Source of the DNA: Helicoverpa zea
Taxonomy: Eukaryota > Arthropoda > Insecta > Lepidoptera > Noctuidae
Direction of reading: 5' to 3'
Assembly (NCBI RefSeq): GCF_022581195.2
Contig: NC_061463.1
Coordinates: forward strand, 10,478,001-10,542,000
Length of the DNA stretch: 64,000 nt
The position numbers and the translations under genes are program-made. Below the pieces are notes generated by a model. The model did no database searches, had not been told where the DNA came from, and was given only the letters and a program-made list of their open reading frames with translations. This document shows, in pieces, positions 33,289 to 45,900 of this stretch. Numbering within the stretch: the first letter of the stretch is position 1; each line of letters opens with the position of its first letter.

Positions 33289-36249
33289 ATTAATGTTTTA
33301 ACTCTTACTTTAACTTTAATGGCGGTGACGAGTTCAAAATAATGTTCTAACCCATACTGTGACTTTAATAAGTAATACCTACATAACAGTGAATAGGTTC
33401 TACAAATTATATTTATTGACCTAATATTTTAATTGTAGTTTACCATAAAACAGTTCTTAAGCAAGACAGGTGTAGGCAAGAAAAATCAATTTTCTCCATT
33501 GCCAAATAACCAATCACTAGATTGACACATACAAAAAACCGTACACCCCTTAACAACACATATAGTATCTTACACTAGTGTGCGTAAAGGTAACTCGTTC
33601 TAGTGTGACTTCTATTCAATCTTCTTACGTTCCATTTCGCAGGGACATCTGATTCCGTCTCCCTCTCACCTACGTACACCGCATATATCTATCCCCCTCT
33701 ATTCCTAACGGGCTTAGAACTCTGTGATATATTGTATTGGATGGATTTTTCGTTTGTGGAAATAGAATTTCTCTTTTTTGAAGTCGGTACCTGACACGGC
33801 GGTGTTCGATCAAACCACTGTTTCCTTATTACATTTTATTTGGAATAAGTTGAATTTGAAACGTTTGATGGTTTAGGATATTATTCGTTAGTACTAATGT
33901 GGGTGGTTTAAATTCGCTGTTTCGTGGTCGGTTGGTTAAGGATATATTTATTTTTAGGAGAAATTGATTTCTTGGGAAGTAACTGCAAAGTTACTAACGA
34001 AGTAACTCTTGCAAACGTAATAAAATGATTTTGGTAGTAAAGATAAGACACTAATAAAGAAAGAAGAACAACGAAGGCAGGTAATGCCTATAAAATTTTT
34101 AACCGAAAGTGTTGGAAAAACGGACGTCCAAAAATGCTAGTTTTCCCAAAGAATACATTCACACAACATTATTCTAAAGATCTTTATTAGGTACACAAAA
34201 TACAATGTATATTTCCAAAGTACCAGTTATCCAAAAGCTTGAACCCAAAAGGCACGCCAAACGACATCATTAAACACGACAAAAATAACAAACGTTTGTT
34301 CCCAGTTCCCAGTTCCCAGTTACGAGATGATCAAACAAAGCCCTAGTTCGCATATGAATAAAACAAAACCGAGGTTATCATTTCAACAGAAACATGTATT
34401 TTATTATGTTTTCTCTCAGATCGTTATAAGGAAACATAATTCAAAAGCATCACATGGCAAGATCCTGTCTACCGAAAAGAAACGAATAATCTAAAAGAAG
34501 AACCCTTTGGGTATTCCAGAAAATTGGAGCCTCCAAAGAATATATTTTGAATTTTTATTATGTACTATTTTCTATTCCATTCCCAAGGTAACCCTTCCTT
34601 CTACAAAGGGGTTTGTGGAGACATTCTATAGGGGTGGGTGGCGCCCCCCTTTAGGGGATGATGCCACCCCGTCCCATCTCGTTTTACTCCGAAGGATTTA
34701 CCAAGTAGCATGTGTATTATACAACATAGGTATGTATAAACATATGTCTGTTTGAATTATTCGTGTATGTCGCCTTAATAAGGTCATTGTTTGACTACAG
34801 AGGTTCAGTTAGAGATTATTCCGTGTCAATTTTAAAGGGATGAGGGATTTTTCGACATGTGTAAGCGTCCTTCTTTGCTTTTTTTGAGAACTTTTCCGTA
34901 TCTTTGTGGTATACGTATTTGGAACTAGGACATACACAAAGATAATGAGATCTAAAAATAGTGTAGTATCAGACATTCGAGTACCTACTTGTGTACTATT
35001 CTGAGTTATGACTTGAAAACTGGTAGAAAAAAAAATTTATACGTAATACATATTTGTGGTTTTTCTTACAAGATAGTATATTGGGTAAAATATATAACCT
35101 ATATTTTAGGTTCTTACAAATATAATTCTGCAATTGCGTCTATGAAGATTGGGTTTCAAATATCTACAGTATTTTCTTATTTTCTTCTTCATACCGTTTC
35201 AATGTCAGCTTATTTTCCACGTCAGATTTTCTGCTACATTATTGATTTCAGTCTTATGTCATTGTAACAGAATTCAAATTGGCTTATTCATTACTTTGTT
35301 TTACATATTCAAGGCATAATAATGATTCTCTTGCTCTTTATTTTTGTTTAAAAATATCGGTATTTCTTTCTCATGTTTGTTAACCGATGTTTGAGTTTTG
35401 ATGACGAATCTAAGATAAATTATAGAGAAACAATGGATAACCTACAGAGAAATAATGGTTAAGGAACACAACAGTTAAGAAAAAAAAACTGTAGGAAAGC
35501 TTTAGTTTAAAATACCTACGGATAAGAGTGTATGTATGGGAAATTATCACGAAAAAAGAAAATGTAAACATTGTCAAACTCAAAATGAACCCTTAAATAA
35601 CAACGCGTGACAAATGCAATATACTAAAACAAAAAACCATAATTCTGGTTACAAATAATTATCGGTCCAAATGATATCGGTCCAAATGATTATTGGTACA
35701 AATACCAATAACAGTAATATCGTAGCGTACCGTAATATTGTATCATTTCCGTAATAACGGATAATGGCGAATGAAAAGTATTGGTTTTTATTGTAATAAT
35801 GTTTTCTGCAGGCTTTAAATTTAAATTGGTTTTGTTATTGGCTACTGATTTTCTTGTTTAATAGGCGTTTCGTGATTTGCGACCTATTTTATTATATTCT
35901 GTTTAAGTTATGGCTGTAAGTTTTAGAAATTACACAGCAATAGACATTTATTTAATGCTACTCCTTCAATTTTTGACATTGTAGAGAAAAACTGAGGAGA
36001 ATAAAACTTACTTGCTTAAATTAGGCATTTGATATTGTTTTTCACCTTTACTAGCACTTGTTTATAATAAATACAAATAAAAATCATGATCATAATCCTT
36101 CTAATATAGGTACCAGTCTCACAAAATCTTCCCATCCTTACTCAATCATCGGACACACTCATAACACTCACACAACCAAACACTCAAACACACACACTCA
36201 CAAATTAATTCATCGCTCAACAAGTGACACAATAACCCTCAAACGCTTG
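33289..36249. other. Unassigned DNA, mostly unique
   Basis: No gene could be supported. 34295-34322 holds four tandem cccagtt-like units. 35659-35697 repeats atcggtccaaatgat two to three times. 34620-34680 is a small GC-rich spot (tggcgcccccctttagggga) of unknown nature. Confidence 0.4.
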
Positions 36250-36351
36250 CCTAATTCAACCCCCCCACTCATTACGTCGCAACCCGGACCTGCACAACGT
36301 TCCAAGTTTAAAATTAAAAGGAACCGGATCCGGAAAACAAGGGGGGTACAA

Positions 36352-36413
36352 ATGAGTGTTTTGGAGCCTGAGGCGTCCGCCATACTTAAAAAGTCGGCAG
36401 ACGTAAGACGTTC
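36352..36413 (+). CDS. Candidate first coding exon, 20 codons plus 2 bases
   Basis: An ATG in good context (tacaaATGAG) opens MSVLEPEASAILKKSADVRR. A strong splice donor, GTAAGT, follows at 36414-36419, leaving phase 2; a weaker GTAAGA lies at 36402. The surrounding 36250-36400 is richer in G+C and CpG than its neighbours, with words like ggaaccggatccgg. The frame is open upstream back to 36058, but that part is Thr/His/Asn-rich low-complexity. I do not recognise the peptide. The evidence is only start context, composition and donor, so this is speculative. No downstream acceptor or partner exon was identified in the window. Confidence 0.25.
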
Positions 36414-36419
36414 GTAAGT

Positions 36420-36989
36420 AATGGGCGGTGTTATGCAATCATTTTTTTTTTATTATGTATATTCATTTTTCTGTGATATCAGTAACCTATTTTTTCTGAT
36501 TTTCTATAGATATACTTACTAGTTTACTGTTTATAGAATTTAGTAGACAAATTATGAAACGTAAAAATCGCAGCCAGACTGTTAATAGTACCTACTTCTT
36601 CCACGCACTTTTGTTTTGCGCCTTTGTACGCTTTTCCGATCAGTTCCTCTCAAACGGTAAAGTTGAACAACAAACAGAGGCTACCCAGAAAACTATGTGC
36701 TCCACATCCACAAAACAACAACAAAACCGAACTATCGTCCAAACAACCCAACTTCACCCACCCAGTCCCACTTTCCCTGGAAAGTCCAATCAAACTTTAC
36801 CACTTTCACTATCGCATAAAGCCATCCCAAGGCGGTATAATTAAACGTTTCATGAATGGGAGAGAGTGGAACAGCATTACAAAGAAAGGGACGGAATCGT
36901 CTACTGTTGTACGCGTAATCAGTTTTACGGTAAGCGCAAATTACGCGGGGATGGGGCTGAATTAACGCTTACTGGGTCACCAGTTTAAA
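36420..36989. other. Unassigned DNA with overlapping short frames
   Basis: Two overlapping plus-strand frames (36554-36844, 36624-36965) have low-complexity Gln/Thr/Pro-rich composition and no domain. They compete with each other, so neither is called. Confidence 0.35.
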
Positions 36990-37152
36990 TTGCGAACGCT
37001 TTCGGCAATCAGCTGGTGTCGGTCGATTCCAAATTTGAATTTAAATGTTCGTTCGAGCTTTTGAGTTGTTGTTGTGTTCTTGTGAGGGGTTGTTGTGTTT
37101 GTTAAGTTGGTAAGTATGTAATTGGTTTTTAATTGCGGTGTAAATAAATGAG
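36990..37152 (+). promoter_or_regulatory. Candidate transcription start region with two consensus splice donors
   Basis: Plus-strand DNA at 36990-37060 is CpG-richer (gcgaacgctttcggcaatca, gtgtcggtcgattcc). It is followed by donors GTAAGT at 37110 (after gttaagttg) and at 37153. The second stands right behind aaATGAG, so an ATG plus two bases would form a mini coding exon in phase 2, the same phase as the donor at 36413. No TATA box is evident. It could be an alternative 5' exon of the same gene, or chance. Confidence 0.25.
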
Positions 37153-37154
37153 GT

Positions 37155-38156
37155 AAGTTCATACAAAATAGTATAATGGTATTGGTGTAAGTAGTACTGT
37201 ATCCTTTATATTCTATGCACTTTAAATGCTGAATTTCAAAGCTTCTTTATCTTGATACTGACTTTGGTAGGTACTAGACACGTCAATACCTACCTATTTT
37301 TCTTTCTTGTCCTTCGCCTTTCAAATGACAAATTGTAGGCCAACATCGAAATTACACACACCGTTGGAATATCAAAACGTCTACACTCTATAATAAAAAC
37401 CAATAGAAAAAAACTTGCCAAAAGACATTTACGCTGACTGAACGCAGTTTTTACAACGAAAGAGCAAACCGACAAATTACAAATGGAAACAAAAAAGGAA
37501 CGTCTCGCGACAAAGGAAAAAATCGAACGCCGTGAAAATTTGAATAAGGAATCATTTCTTTTTTCCTATCTTTTTTTTTATTCTTTTTTCTCGCTTCCCT
37601 GTCAATCATTTGTCTAAGCAAGGAGGATCGCTATTTTCTTTGTTGATGGATGGGATATTTCTTTAGGGGTGTACCAACTTGAGTGTAGTGTATTCTCAAA
37701 GTTCATATTTCATTATTTTTATCTCGCGTGTGTTCTCTGGATTATTTTAAAGCCATGTTTGTTTACCCAATGTTTACCTTTTTTAAGGTTCGCGTTTGTC
37801 ATTGCAAAGTCGGGTTATGGCACTGTTTTTATGACGAAATGTACGTAAACATGTTTATGTGAAAAATATCTTGCTTATAATGAAGAGTCGTTCACGTAAA
37901 TAAACTTTCATGTTTGCGTGATGTTTTTTGAATTTTAGAATAGTCTTTATCGTACAACCTTCATAGTTGCTTTTAAGAATTTTCTTATAGTTTCTATCTT
38001 CATGTACTAAACGCACATAATACATAGAATTAATTATTTTTTAATATCCTCAATTAAAAAGGCTTTGTTAACTACGCCTGCCAACTTAGTAGTAGTTAGT
38101 TTGCTTTCTAATGATTATAGGATTTCTTAGAGGATGAAAAAGGGAACTTCATATAG
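37155..38156. other. Unassigned AT-rich DNA
   Basis: No gene or repeat recognised. Confidence 0.4.
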
Positions 38157-38500
38157 GTCTATTATATTATATTTCAGTCATAGCCAGAATTCACAATATC
38201 TTGCCACAGAATTGTATGATAGCCTTAGTACAAAGAATTGAAGCAAACGCACAAGAACTACCCCCACAGAGACCCAATCAAAATTTTCAACAACAGGCAT
38301 CTTTATCCCAGAAAAATCAATTCCTTCTACAAATCCCAGCTTTCTGTATCACGTGCCATAATCAGCCAGTATATGAGCAATACATTTATGTTATCCTATC
38401 TCATTGGGTAAATACGAATGCCGCTCGTCATGTAGATTGGCATCCGAACCTCATGGTAATGCCATGTTTTCTTTACCACACATTACTGATTCTGTAGACT
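38157..38500 (+). other. Open frame with acceptor-like left edge (possible exon)
   Basis: The frame stays open for about 340 bases, giving about 100 codons. The sequence attatattatatttcag ending at 38178 resembles a 3' splice site within its left end, and GTAAAT (38408) and GTAATG (38456) could be weak donors. The product would be Gln/Asn-rich (PPQRPNQNFQQQASLSQKNQ). No known domain is visible. In AT-rich DNA a frame this long without a domain is most often chance. Confidence 0.15.
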
Positions 38501-39449
38501 CCTTTATATTTGGTTTTATGATTTGCATTCAGGTTGCTATGTGGAGTTTCAGTTGTTTTTATTGATGCTTTTGAAGTAGTTTGAGGGTTTCTGTCTTCGA
38601 AGTACCGTTATCTTCATTTGGAATGTGCATTTGCTGTCGTTTCTTTTCGACCGTTGTCTTAGTAGGAATAGTAACATCGTGTTTCTCCAAGGATCAATGA
38701 TAAAAGTATACTCAGTTTCTGGTCAAGAATCTTCAATCCTTACTTTTCTCATAATTGTATCTAATATATTCTATTATATCTTATATAATTTTATCTAATA
38801 TATTATAATGTCCTTCTTTGTTTCTTTATATACCATACTTTAGATCCAGTCTACAACTTCCTAGCCATTACAAACGGTAAGGCACATACCTAGACTGTTT
38901 GCAGCTTCATTAGGCATTCAGGTGCAAGGAGTCGTAAACCTTTTTACAGTTGCAAAATGCGCTGTGAATGTCCAAGACACTTAAGCAGTACGCAACAACC
39001 TTTTATTATCATCATATTATAAAAATCAGCTCTCAAATATTCACCTCTGTCTCTCTTAAGAATAACATCATCAAGCTCTTCTTTGCAATAATGACTTCTA
39101 TCACTTACTACATAGTGCCTATTTTCAGTCAAAGTAACATGATAGGCCGTCACGAATATTACAGCTTCAGTGTATTGAATATAAATTGTGGCCAATACAT
39201 TATCTATAAATAACGCCTATCTACAATTATTTTATGACATTACATCACCGTTGAGTACTGTTTTATGAATCATGCATAGAAACATAGGAAATGTACACCG
39301 ACGGTTTTTGCTGAAAGACTTCTGTGAAACATTGGGGAATATTGTAAAAGCATTTCTGAAGTTCTAGTGCACGGTTTTTTCTTAACGAAGCTTTTCCAGA
39401 TCTGGAGAAAGTGAGTCAAGTTGAGTACTATTCCACGTGGAGGTGAATT
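38501..39449. other. Unassigned AT-rich DNA
   Basis: Short frames on both strands at 38944-39213 overlap almost completely and have no features. 38756-38810 is an imperfect ctaatatatt/tatat tandem tract. Confidence 0.4.
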
Positions 39450-39905
39450 GATCACTAATATATCTTAGCGCCAAATAAAACAGCGTGATCTTTCTGGCCC
39501 CAGACCCTCTTGGCATAAGAATCGGGACCTTTGAGTAGGAGGCTTACTACCCGATCACCACCAATATATGTCTGTGAATGATAGACGAGTAGTTTGGAAA
39601 GCAGAATAGGACCCATCTCAGCTCTCAGCAGGTAACCTGCCCGTCTGCACCGCACATCAGTTAACCAACACACGGCGTAGCCCAACGTGCTTACAAAGCT
39701 AAACTCTTAGTTACTGGGCACGTAAGACTCAAACCACGTTAACTCTATAATAGTACCGGCTGTCTACGCTAGATGGCAGATGCACGTCCTACGCCGCCAC
39801 CGAATAACGTGATCGGAATCTCGAATATAGAATCGATGGTTTTTAAAGCTCTCTCGGAATCGCGAGCTCTTCAGCAAATATAACCGAATTGTGACTGGAA
39901 TAAGC
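39450..39905 (-). other. GC-richer patch with an unrecognised minus-strand frame
   Basis: The composition rises relative to both sides over 39480-39880. A 76-codon minus frame (39685-39455) includes GGDRVVSLLLKGPDSYAKRV and WGQKDHAVLFGAKIY. The residue mix looks more protein-like than other frames here, but I know no family for it. The abrupt composition change suggests a mobile-element fragment; a host exon is less likely because no clear splice sites frame it. Confidence 0.25.
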
Positions 39906-42900
39906 GCCAATTGTTGGTGGTGGGTGCAGTTGAATATGGAATTTGTTCGGTGTTCGTTTTTTGAAATTCGGATGTGGAATAATATTTTTGGTAAGCGCCG
40001 TTCTGTGTTTGGGGGACGTGCGGGAGAGGATCGGGGATACGTGACTGATTGAATGTGTGATTGTTGTTCAGATATCGTCCAGTGTTTTAGTCGTTGAATA
40101 CTGGCTGACCATTGACTATCCGAAACAAAGAGTTGTAGAGACGTACAAAATCGACATACCTTTTTCCCAAAATATCAAAATTAGGGTACACTAGAAATAG
40201 TGACAACAGAGTAGGTAATCGAAAATGGCCTTTACTAGAGGAAAAAAATAAGACAAGATTTCAGGTTGCCAATCAATGTTTATTAGTGATCAATTGATGA
40301 ATCAAATTACACCCCAAACCCCAAAAGAGTCAGTCAGACAGACCATAAACAAATTCCAAACTAACATGCTATATCATTGGAGTACCTTTAATTGACGAAG
40401 GTACTATGATTGTTCTTCAAAACCAGAAAACAAGTACAGTTCTCAAAGACAACACTACTCGTACACAACAATATGCTAATTCCCCCCAATCCGAATTTCA
40501 TAACAGCACCGCACACAAAAAAAAAATAGAAACAAGTAAAAAATCATAACACGCTTGAGTACGCGATACATTTCTTCATATCCGCCGTATTCCAATGAAA
40601 AATGCTCAAAGAGTTAACTCCTCCGGCAAGGAGGGGGGAACTACAAATCCGTTGGAACGAGACGGAGCTACGGGGAAGAAAGAGGAGGAAAGCTAAACCC
40701 GAAAAGATGGATGGTACACAATGTCACTGAAGATGCTGAAATTGTATATTTTATATTCCGTATAAAAAGTCTCAACATACGATATTAAAAAGACGATGGT
40801 ACATTTTCTGCGTAGTAGTTATATTGTAAGGAATTTAATCTTGTGGCGACATACGATGCTCTAAAAAGTAAAGGATTATTGGAATGTTTTCGGTATTTCT
40901 TATATTCTGTTAATATTTTGACGTTGGCGGTTTTTTGTACGGCGTTCATGTTTATTAAAGAGGGTGGAGAGTGGAGACATTTTTGTGTTTTGTTAGCTCT
41001 AGACTTGCTAGATTAAACTTTACAATTTGAATGATAGAGAATAGACTTGTTTTAGGGCTTTAGGATATATTATTAGAACTATGTAAGAGCTGATTTTTGC
41101 TGAAAATTGCCATTAAATGGGCATCGTATCACTCCTTCTCCCAATCAACACCTACATTTTTATCCCTCACTAATCCGCAACCAACTCATTTGCCCAAACA
41201 AACTTTGAACCCCCCAATGTACGCACTTCCACACTTCCTGGCATCTATCGGTGTTCATAACCCTGTTAGCTATCAGGCGCCGTTTTTAGGAAATAGCTCT
41301 ATAACGGCTTATCGCTGGGGTACTTAGTACCCCGAGTTTATGCGTCTACTTTATCTGCGAGCTCTAAAGGGTTAAGTGTTGATGCTTGAGATTTCTTGAT
41401 ACACTGATTTGCATTTTTTGATTTTGTGTTGATGTCTCATTTTTTAAGATCTTGATAGTGAAGTGCGGATTATAGGTACGTAAGTTATGATATCTACTTA
41501 CTCCTTTGCGAGGCTCAGTTGGGTAAAAGATGAGGAAGCTATGAAGTTCATGAGTTTAGTTTTGATTTCATTTTTCATTCTTTTACTTTTATTGTTGGAT
41601 TTTTGGTTACATCCCGAGTTTAATTGAATTATGTAAGTTTTCATATTATTTTCTAAAAGTTCTATGTCCAAATTAATGTTAATTCTACCATTTTTCTTTA
41701 CAGTATTTCCATGGGATCCACAATTATCCTTCCATAAAATAACGAGAAGTTTTAATGATATCTAAAAAAAACTAAACCAATTCGTGTTGAGTAATTGCAA
41801 AAGGCAAATTATTTTCATTGTTTATTTAAATGGGGCTTAGGAATGTCACAATGAACAGTATAGTTCGGTATAAGGCAACAGCAATCTGACTAGGATGTCC
41901 ATAAATTGTTACTAATTAAATACTAAAACGATAAGAAGTAATTATATACCTATAACTATGTATATGTATGTAGGTATGTATTAAAACTTTTTGAGGGATA
42001 AATAATATAATGATTCAAGTAACATTATACATAAAATCAGCACTGAATTGTAGTTCTATATGAGCTCCTAGAGTCCGTTCAACAGTCGAGGGGGGATGGT
42101 GGATAGGATGGTGTCCAAAAAGGGTTGCAAAAGTATGTGAAAGACTTTTCTGATTATTTTACGTTACAAATTGGTAATATACCTACCTTATTAAAACCTA
42201 CACAGCCAAAAAATTTCTAATACACTTCATGTCACGAAAAACAACACTAAACATTTTCAAACTCAACCAAACATATTTTAAACTAGTTCAAAACACACTG
42301 TTTAGAAAATCACATAGACTCCATAGAAAGGTGATGTACTTATTTGAATATTAATATAAAAAAACTTGTATTGTTAGGCAAATTAGCTAGCAGATGTGAG
42401 TATATCCGGGGCCTACACTTGGAGCCACGCTAATTGGGACAGATTTGCATCATAATGGCGGTACCAGTACTTTAGTTTAAAAAGTTTAGCGTTGGCTACG
42501 AATTCTGTACCTGAAAAAAGGGTAAAGTTTTAGCTACGGAGGGTTGTTAAACTTAGTTTTGTGGTGGTATTAAAATACGGATATTTTTTTTGTATATTTT
42601 TTTTAAATACAGTTTTCGATATCGAATTAAGATCTACTTTGGGTTAATACACTTCTAGGCAAAAAAACATGAACAGTTTTTGACTTTTTTGGGGTCGATA
42701 TTTTCTTATGTTATTTTGATTAAAATCGCAATTTTCTCAATTCGAATGTTTCTTTTTGTATCATAGAAGTTCTATGTTCCAACAACATCTTATAAAAACA
42801 TAACACTTTATTTTTTTAATATAAATATATACAACAAAGCAGGCCATGCTTTACTCGAGGTTTTTTTCTTCAAACGTTAGAGGGAACGTTCATAAATCCT

Positions 42901-45900
42901 TTAGCCCGCCTGTCAACCGCATGCCTAGTGGTAGTCGTATATTACGGAAAGTAACGGATTTTTTGCGGCAGAAAAATTACTATTTTTTTTCTCCGTCAGT
43001 TCATATTTTGATGGTTTAGGAAAAAAATGTGGTAAGGATTGTTTCAACTTTTTTTTTTGGTATGATCTTAGTAGATTGCCTTAGCTAATGTTTAAGAAAC
43101 TTAAGAACTAACTAGTATTGTATAGAGGTAGTAGCTTTGACTCGCTAGCTAAAGTGAACTGGTTTCTTGCAAGAAACTATCGAAATTATACGAGTTTGGA
43201 AGCCAATTACTAAAACAGAATCATTTATTTGAAAATAAATCTGAAAAATGCTAAAACACTATTACATTTTTGGCACAAACTGCCGACATATTCCCCGCTA
43301 ATAAAATCATAGTTCCAAAGTCTGTGTCACTATATTTTTTCCATAAGATGAACGTTCAAGTCGTTAAGATAATTTAAGGTTTGACTCACATTAGAATTGA
43401 TACATTCTAATTCTATATTAAGTATAAAGAAATAGAAAGCAAAATGTACCAACCTAGTTTTCATACCTACATTTTTCTTTCTACAGTATCACCTCCCGCC
43501 ATTTTGGCAATCATAACAACCGTAGGTGTTCGCATCCTCCCACTAGAATAATTGGACTTCCACTTTTGAATTCCGAACACATTCGGTTCATCTTGAACTA
43601 TGACGGCACATAAAAATTCACACCGTCATTATCACGCGATTCTGTATTCAAATAAAAACGGAAACGGAAATTTTCTACACCACGCTGTGTTGGCAGTACT
43701 CCAGTGAGAGAGAGATACCACGATAGTTTGGCGCATAAAATAATGATCCATCAGAGCGGGATGACAAGCCGTTTATTGGTTCCACCGAGTAGTTTGTGGC
43801 TATCGCAAGCGGCCAACTTCGATGTTATTTTCTTGGCACGAAGTGTAAATTTTTTAAGAATTATTTTTGCGCTATTCTGTGTAAGTTATGTGTGATGTTC
43901 GCGTTTTGGAACATACTGTATTTGATACATGTGTTTTCCTTAAAGTTAAAGGAAAGTTACATTTTTCGTCAACAATTAATATTATTCTAACAGACGCTTA
44001 CAAAATTTACCTAAGCCCTAGCTACCTTTATCAAGAAACGTTTCTAGCAGTGAAAAGAAATACAATGTTGTCTGATACACTATCTTGCAGAAAGTCGGCA
44101 CTAGATCAATACTTCGCTTTATGCCGCACATGTGTCATATAGCGCGGGCTGAGAACAGGGACGCGAGTGGAGTCGCCGATTGTATTTTTATTTGGATTAG
44201 CTAGAAAAATGTGACATGTTGAAAAATTAAAAACGACGTATATTGAGGATTCTAACTAATTTATAAGAATTTTCGTTATGTACCTGATATAGATTCGTTT
44301 GAACAAAACAATAAAAAAATTGGTGTAAGACATCCCTTTCTCAATCAGATTCTCAGGGCGTGTCAGTCGAAAACTGAAGTAAAAATTACAAAGTCACTCT
44401 AGGTATTATGCCTAAATCTCCGTAGATGGACTAGGAGACTGTTTTATTTCAATTCCAGCAAAATCCATCACAAAATCAAAATTAAAAATAACCTACACTG
44501 AACTACACTCCAAAAAAATGTAGTCACAATTTCACGTGAACTCCAGCCATTCTTATTCCGTGATAGATAATGTGTTACTCGCATATGCCGGGGGAGGCAG
44601 GGGGCTGTTTTGTCAAACGCCACCCAAAGAAACGTAAGGAAACAGTCGATTCCTCACACACGCTTTTATTCTACTATTTTCCTTACATATGAAGGTTTCA
44701 ATTTTTTCCCAAGAATATTATTTTGTTTCGTAATATTGGATGACGTTATGTAAGTACTTTTGTGATGTACAAAATTGTTTAAAGTGTGTGTGTTTGCGTT
44801 TATTGTATTAAGGTTGTTTGTCGAGTGTGTGTAATGGAAGTCCTTGGGTTAGTTCTTTTTTCGGAAAGAAATGTCTAAGGGTACGTAAAAGGTGTATTGG
44901 GGTGTTTCTTGTCACTGTTTCTCGATAGAATCCATCCCAATACTACTACGTATTAACTAATGGCCATTCCCAATATTATATTTCTTGTAAGTTATCGTAC
45001 AGACAGGTAGATTATTGGGAACGGCAGTAAAGGTAGTAATTAATGCTCATGTGTATTTTCTCTGTACAAAAAGTGGCCTATATGAAACAGTCAAACAAGC
45101 AGCTGAAGACGAAGATTTAAATATGTACAAGCATCAGTTTTCCTTTCATCTAAACATAACAAAGAGTCATAATATAATTGTTTGCCTTAAAAAAATAAAT
45201 TCAGACTGATTTACTTTAAAGCTGGCGTTTTTTGAACAAATCTCATGAAGTCCTTTTAACGTTCTCATAAGTTTTAGAGAAAAATACGAGTACACCCTGA
45301 GTTTCCTACACGAAAATGATTTTACTCACACACAAAAAAAAAACTCGAAACTTCTAAAATGGGGCAACTTTGGCAAAAGTCGTGAAATATTATTATATTT
45401 AAAGTTTACTCACAAAAATGTTTGCGTGAAGTGGTGGAGCTAAGTCCGGTGTATATCTGTTTGCCTTTTGCGAAACTTTGGCGGAGGTGAGACGAGCGGA
45501 GATGTAGCGGGAGCGAGTTCTGTCGTCTGTGATAATTGGACGAAATACTAATTTATGATGTTTTTTATGCTCTAATAAGTAATCGTAGGTGACTATGCTA
45601 TAAAACCTATCCATAAAATGCCCTCACAATGGAGCCGTTTTGATAGAGAACTTGTACCGTACTGTAATGGACTTCTTTTGTAACTTCATCAATCAAAATA
45701 TTTTTGTCAATTTTAATGCTCTCTGCCTAGTTGCTTGTTTGTTACTATAATGAGAACATGATCTAGTTTTAAAAATATTGTCTTCTTGTTAATTATTTTT
45801 GTTAACCTATTAACAGAAATTATGGCTATGAAATACAGTTCCGCCTTTTATCCGCTACCCGCTCCGTTCTTCAACATACCCTCACTTTAACCGACATACG

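Noticed and set aside
45399..45614. 71-codon minus-strand frame ending before a GTGAGT donor-like word
   Set aside because: No domain, ordinary composition and only a single weak splice signal.
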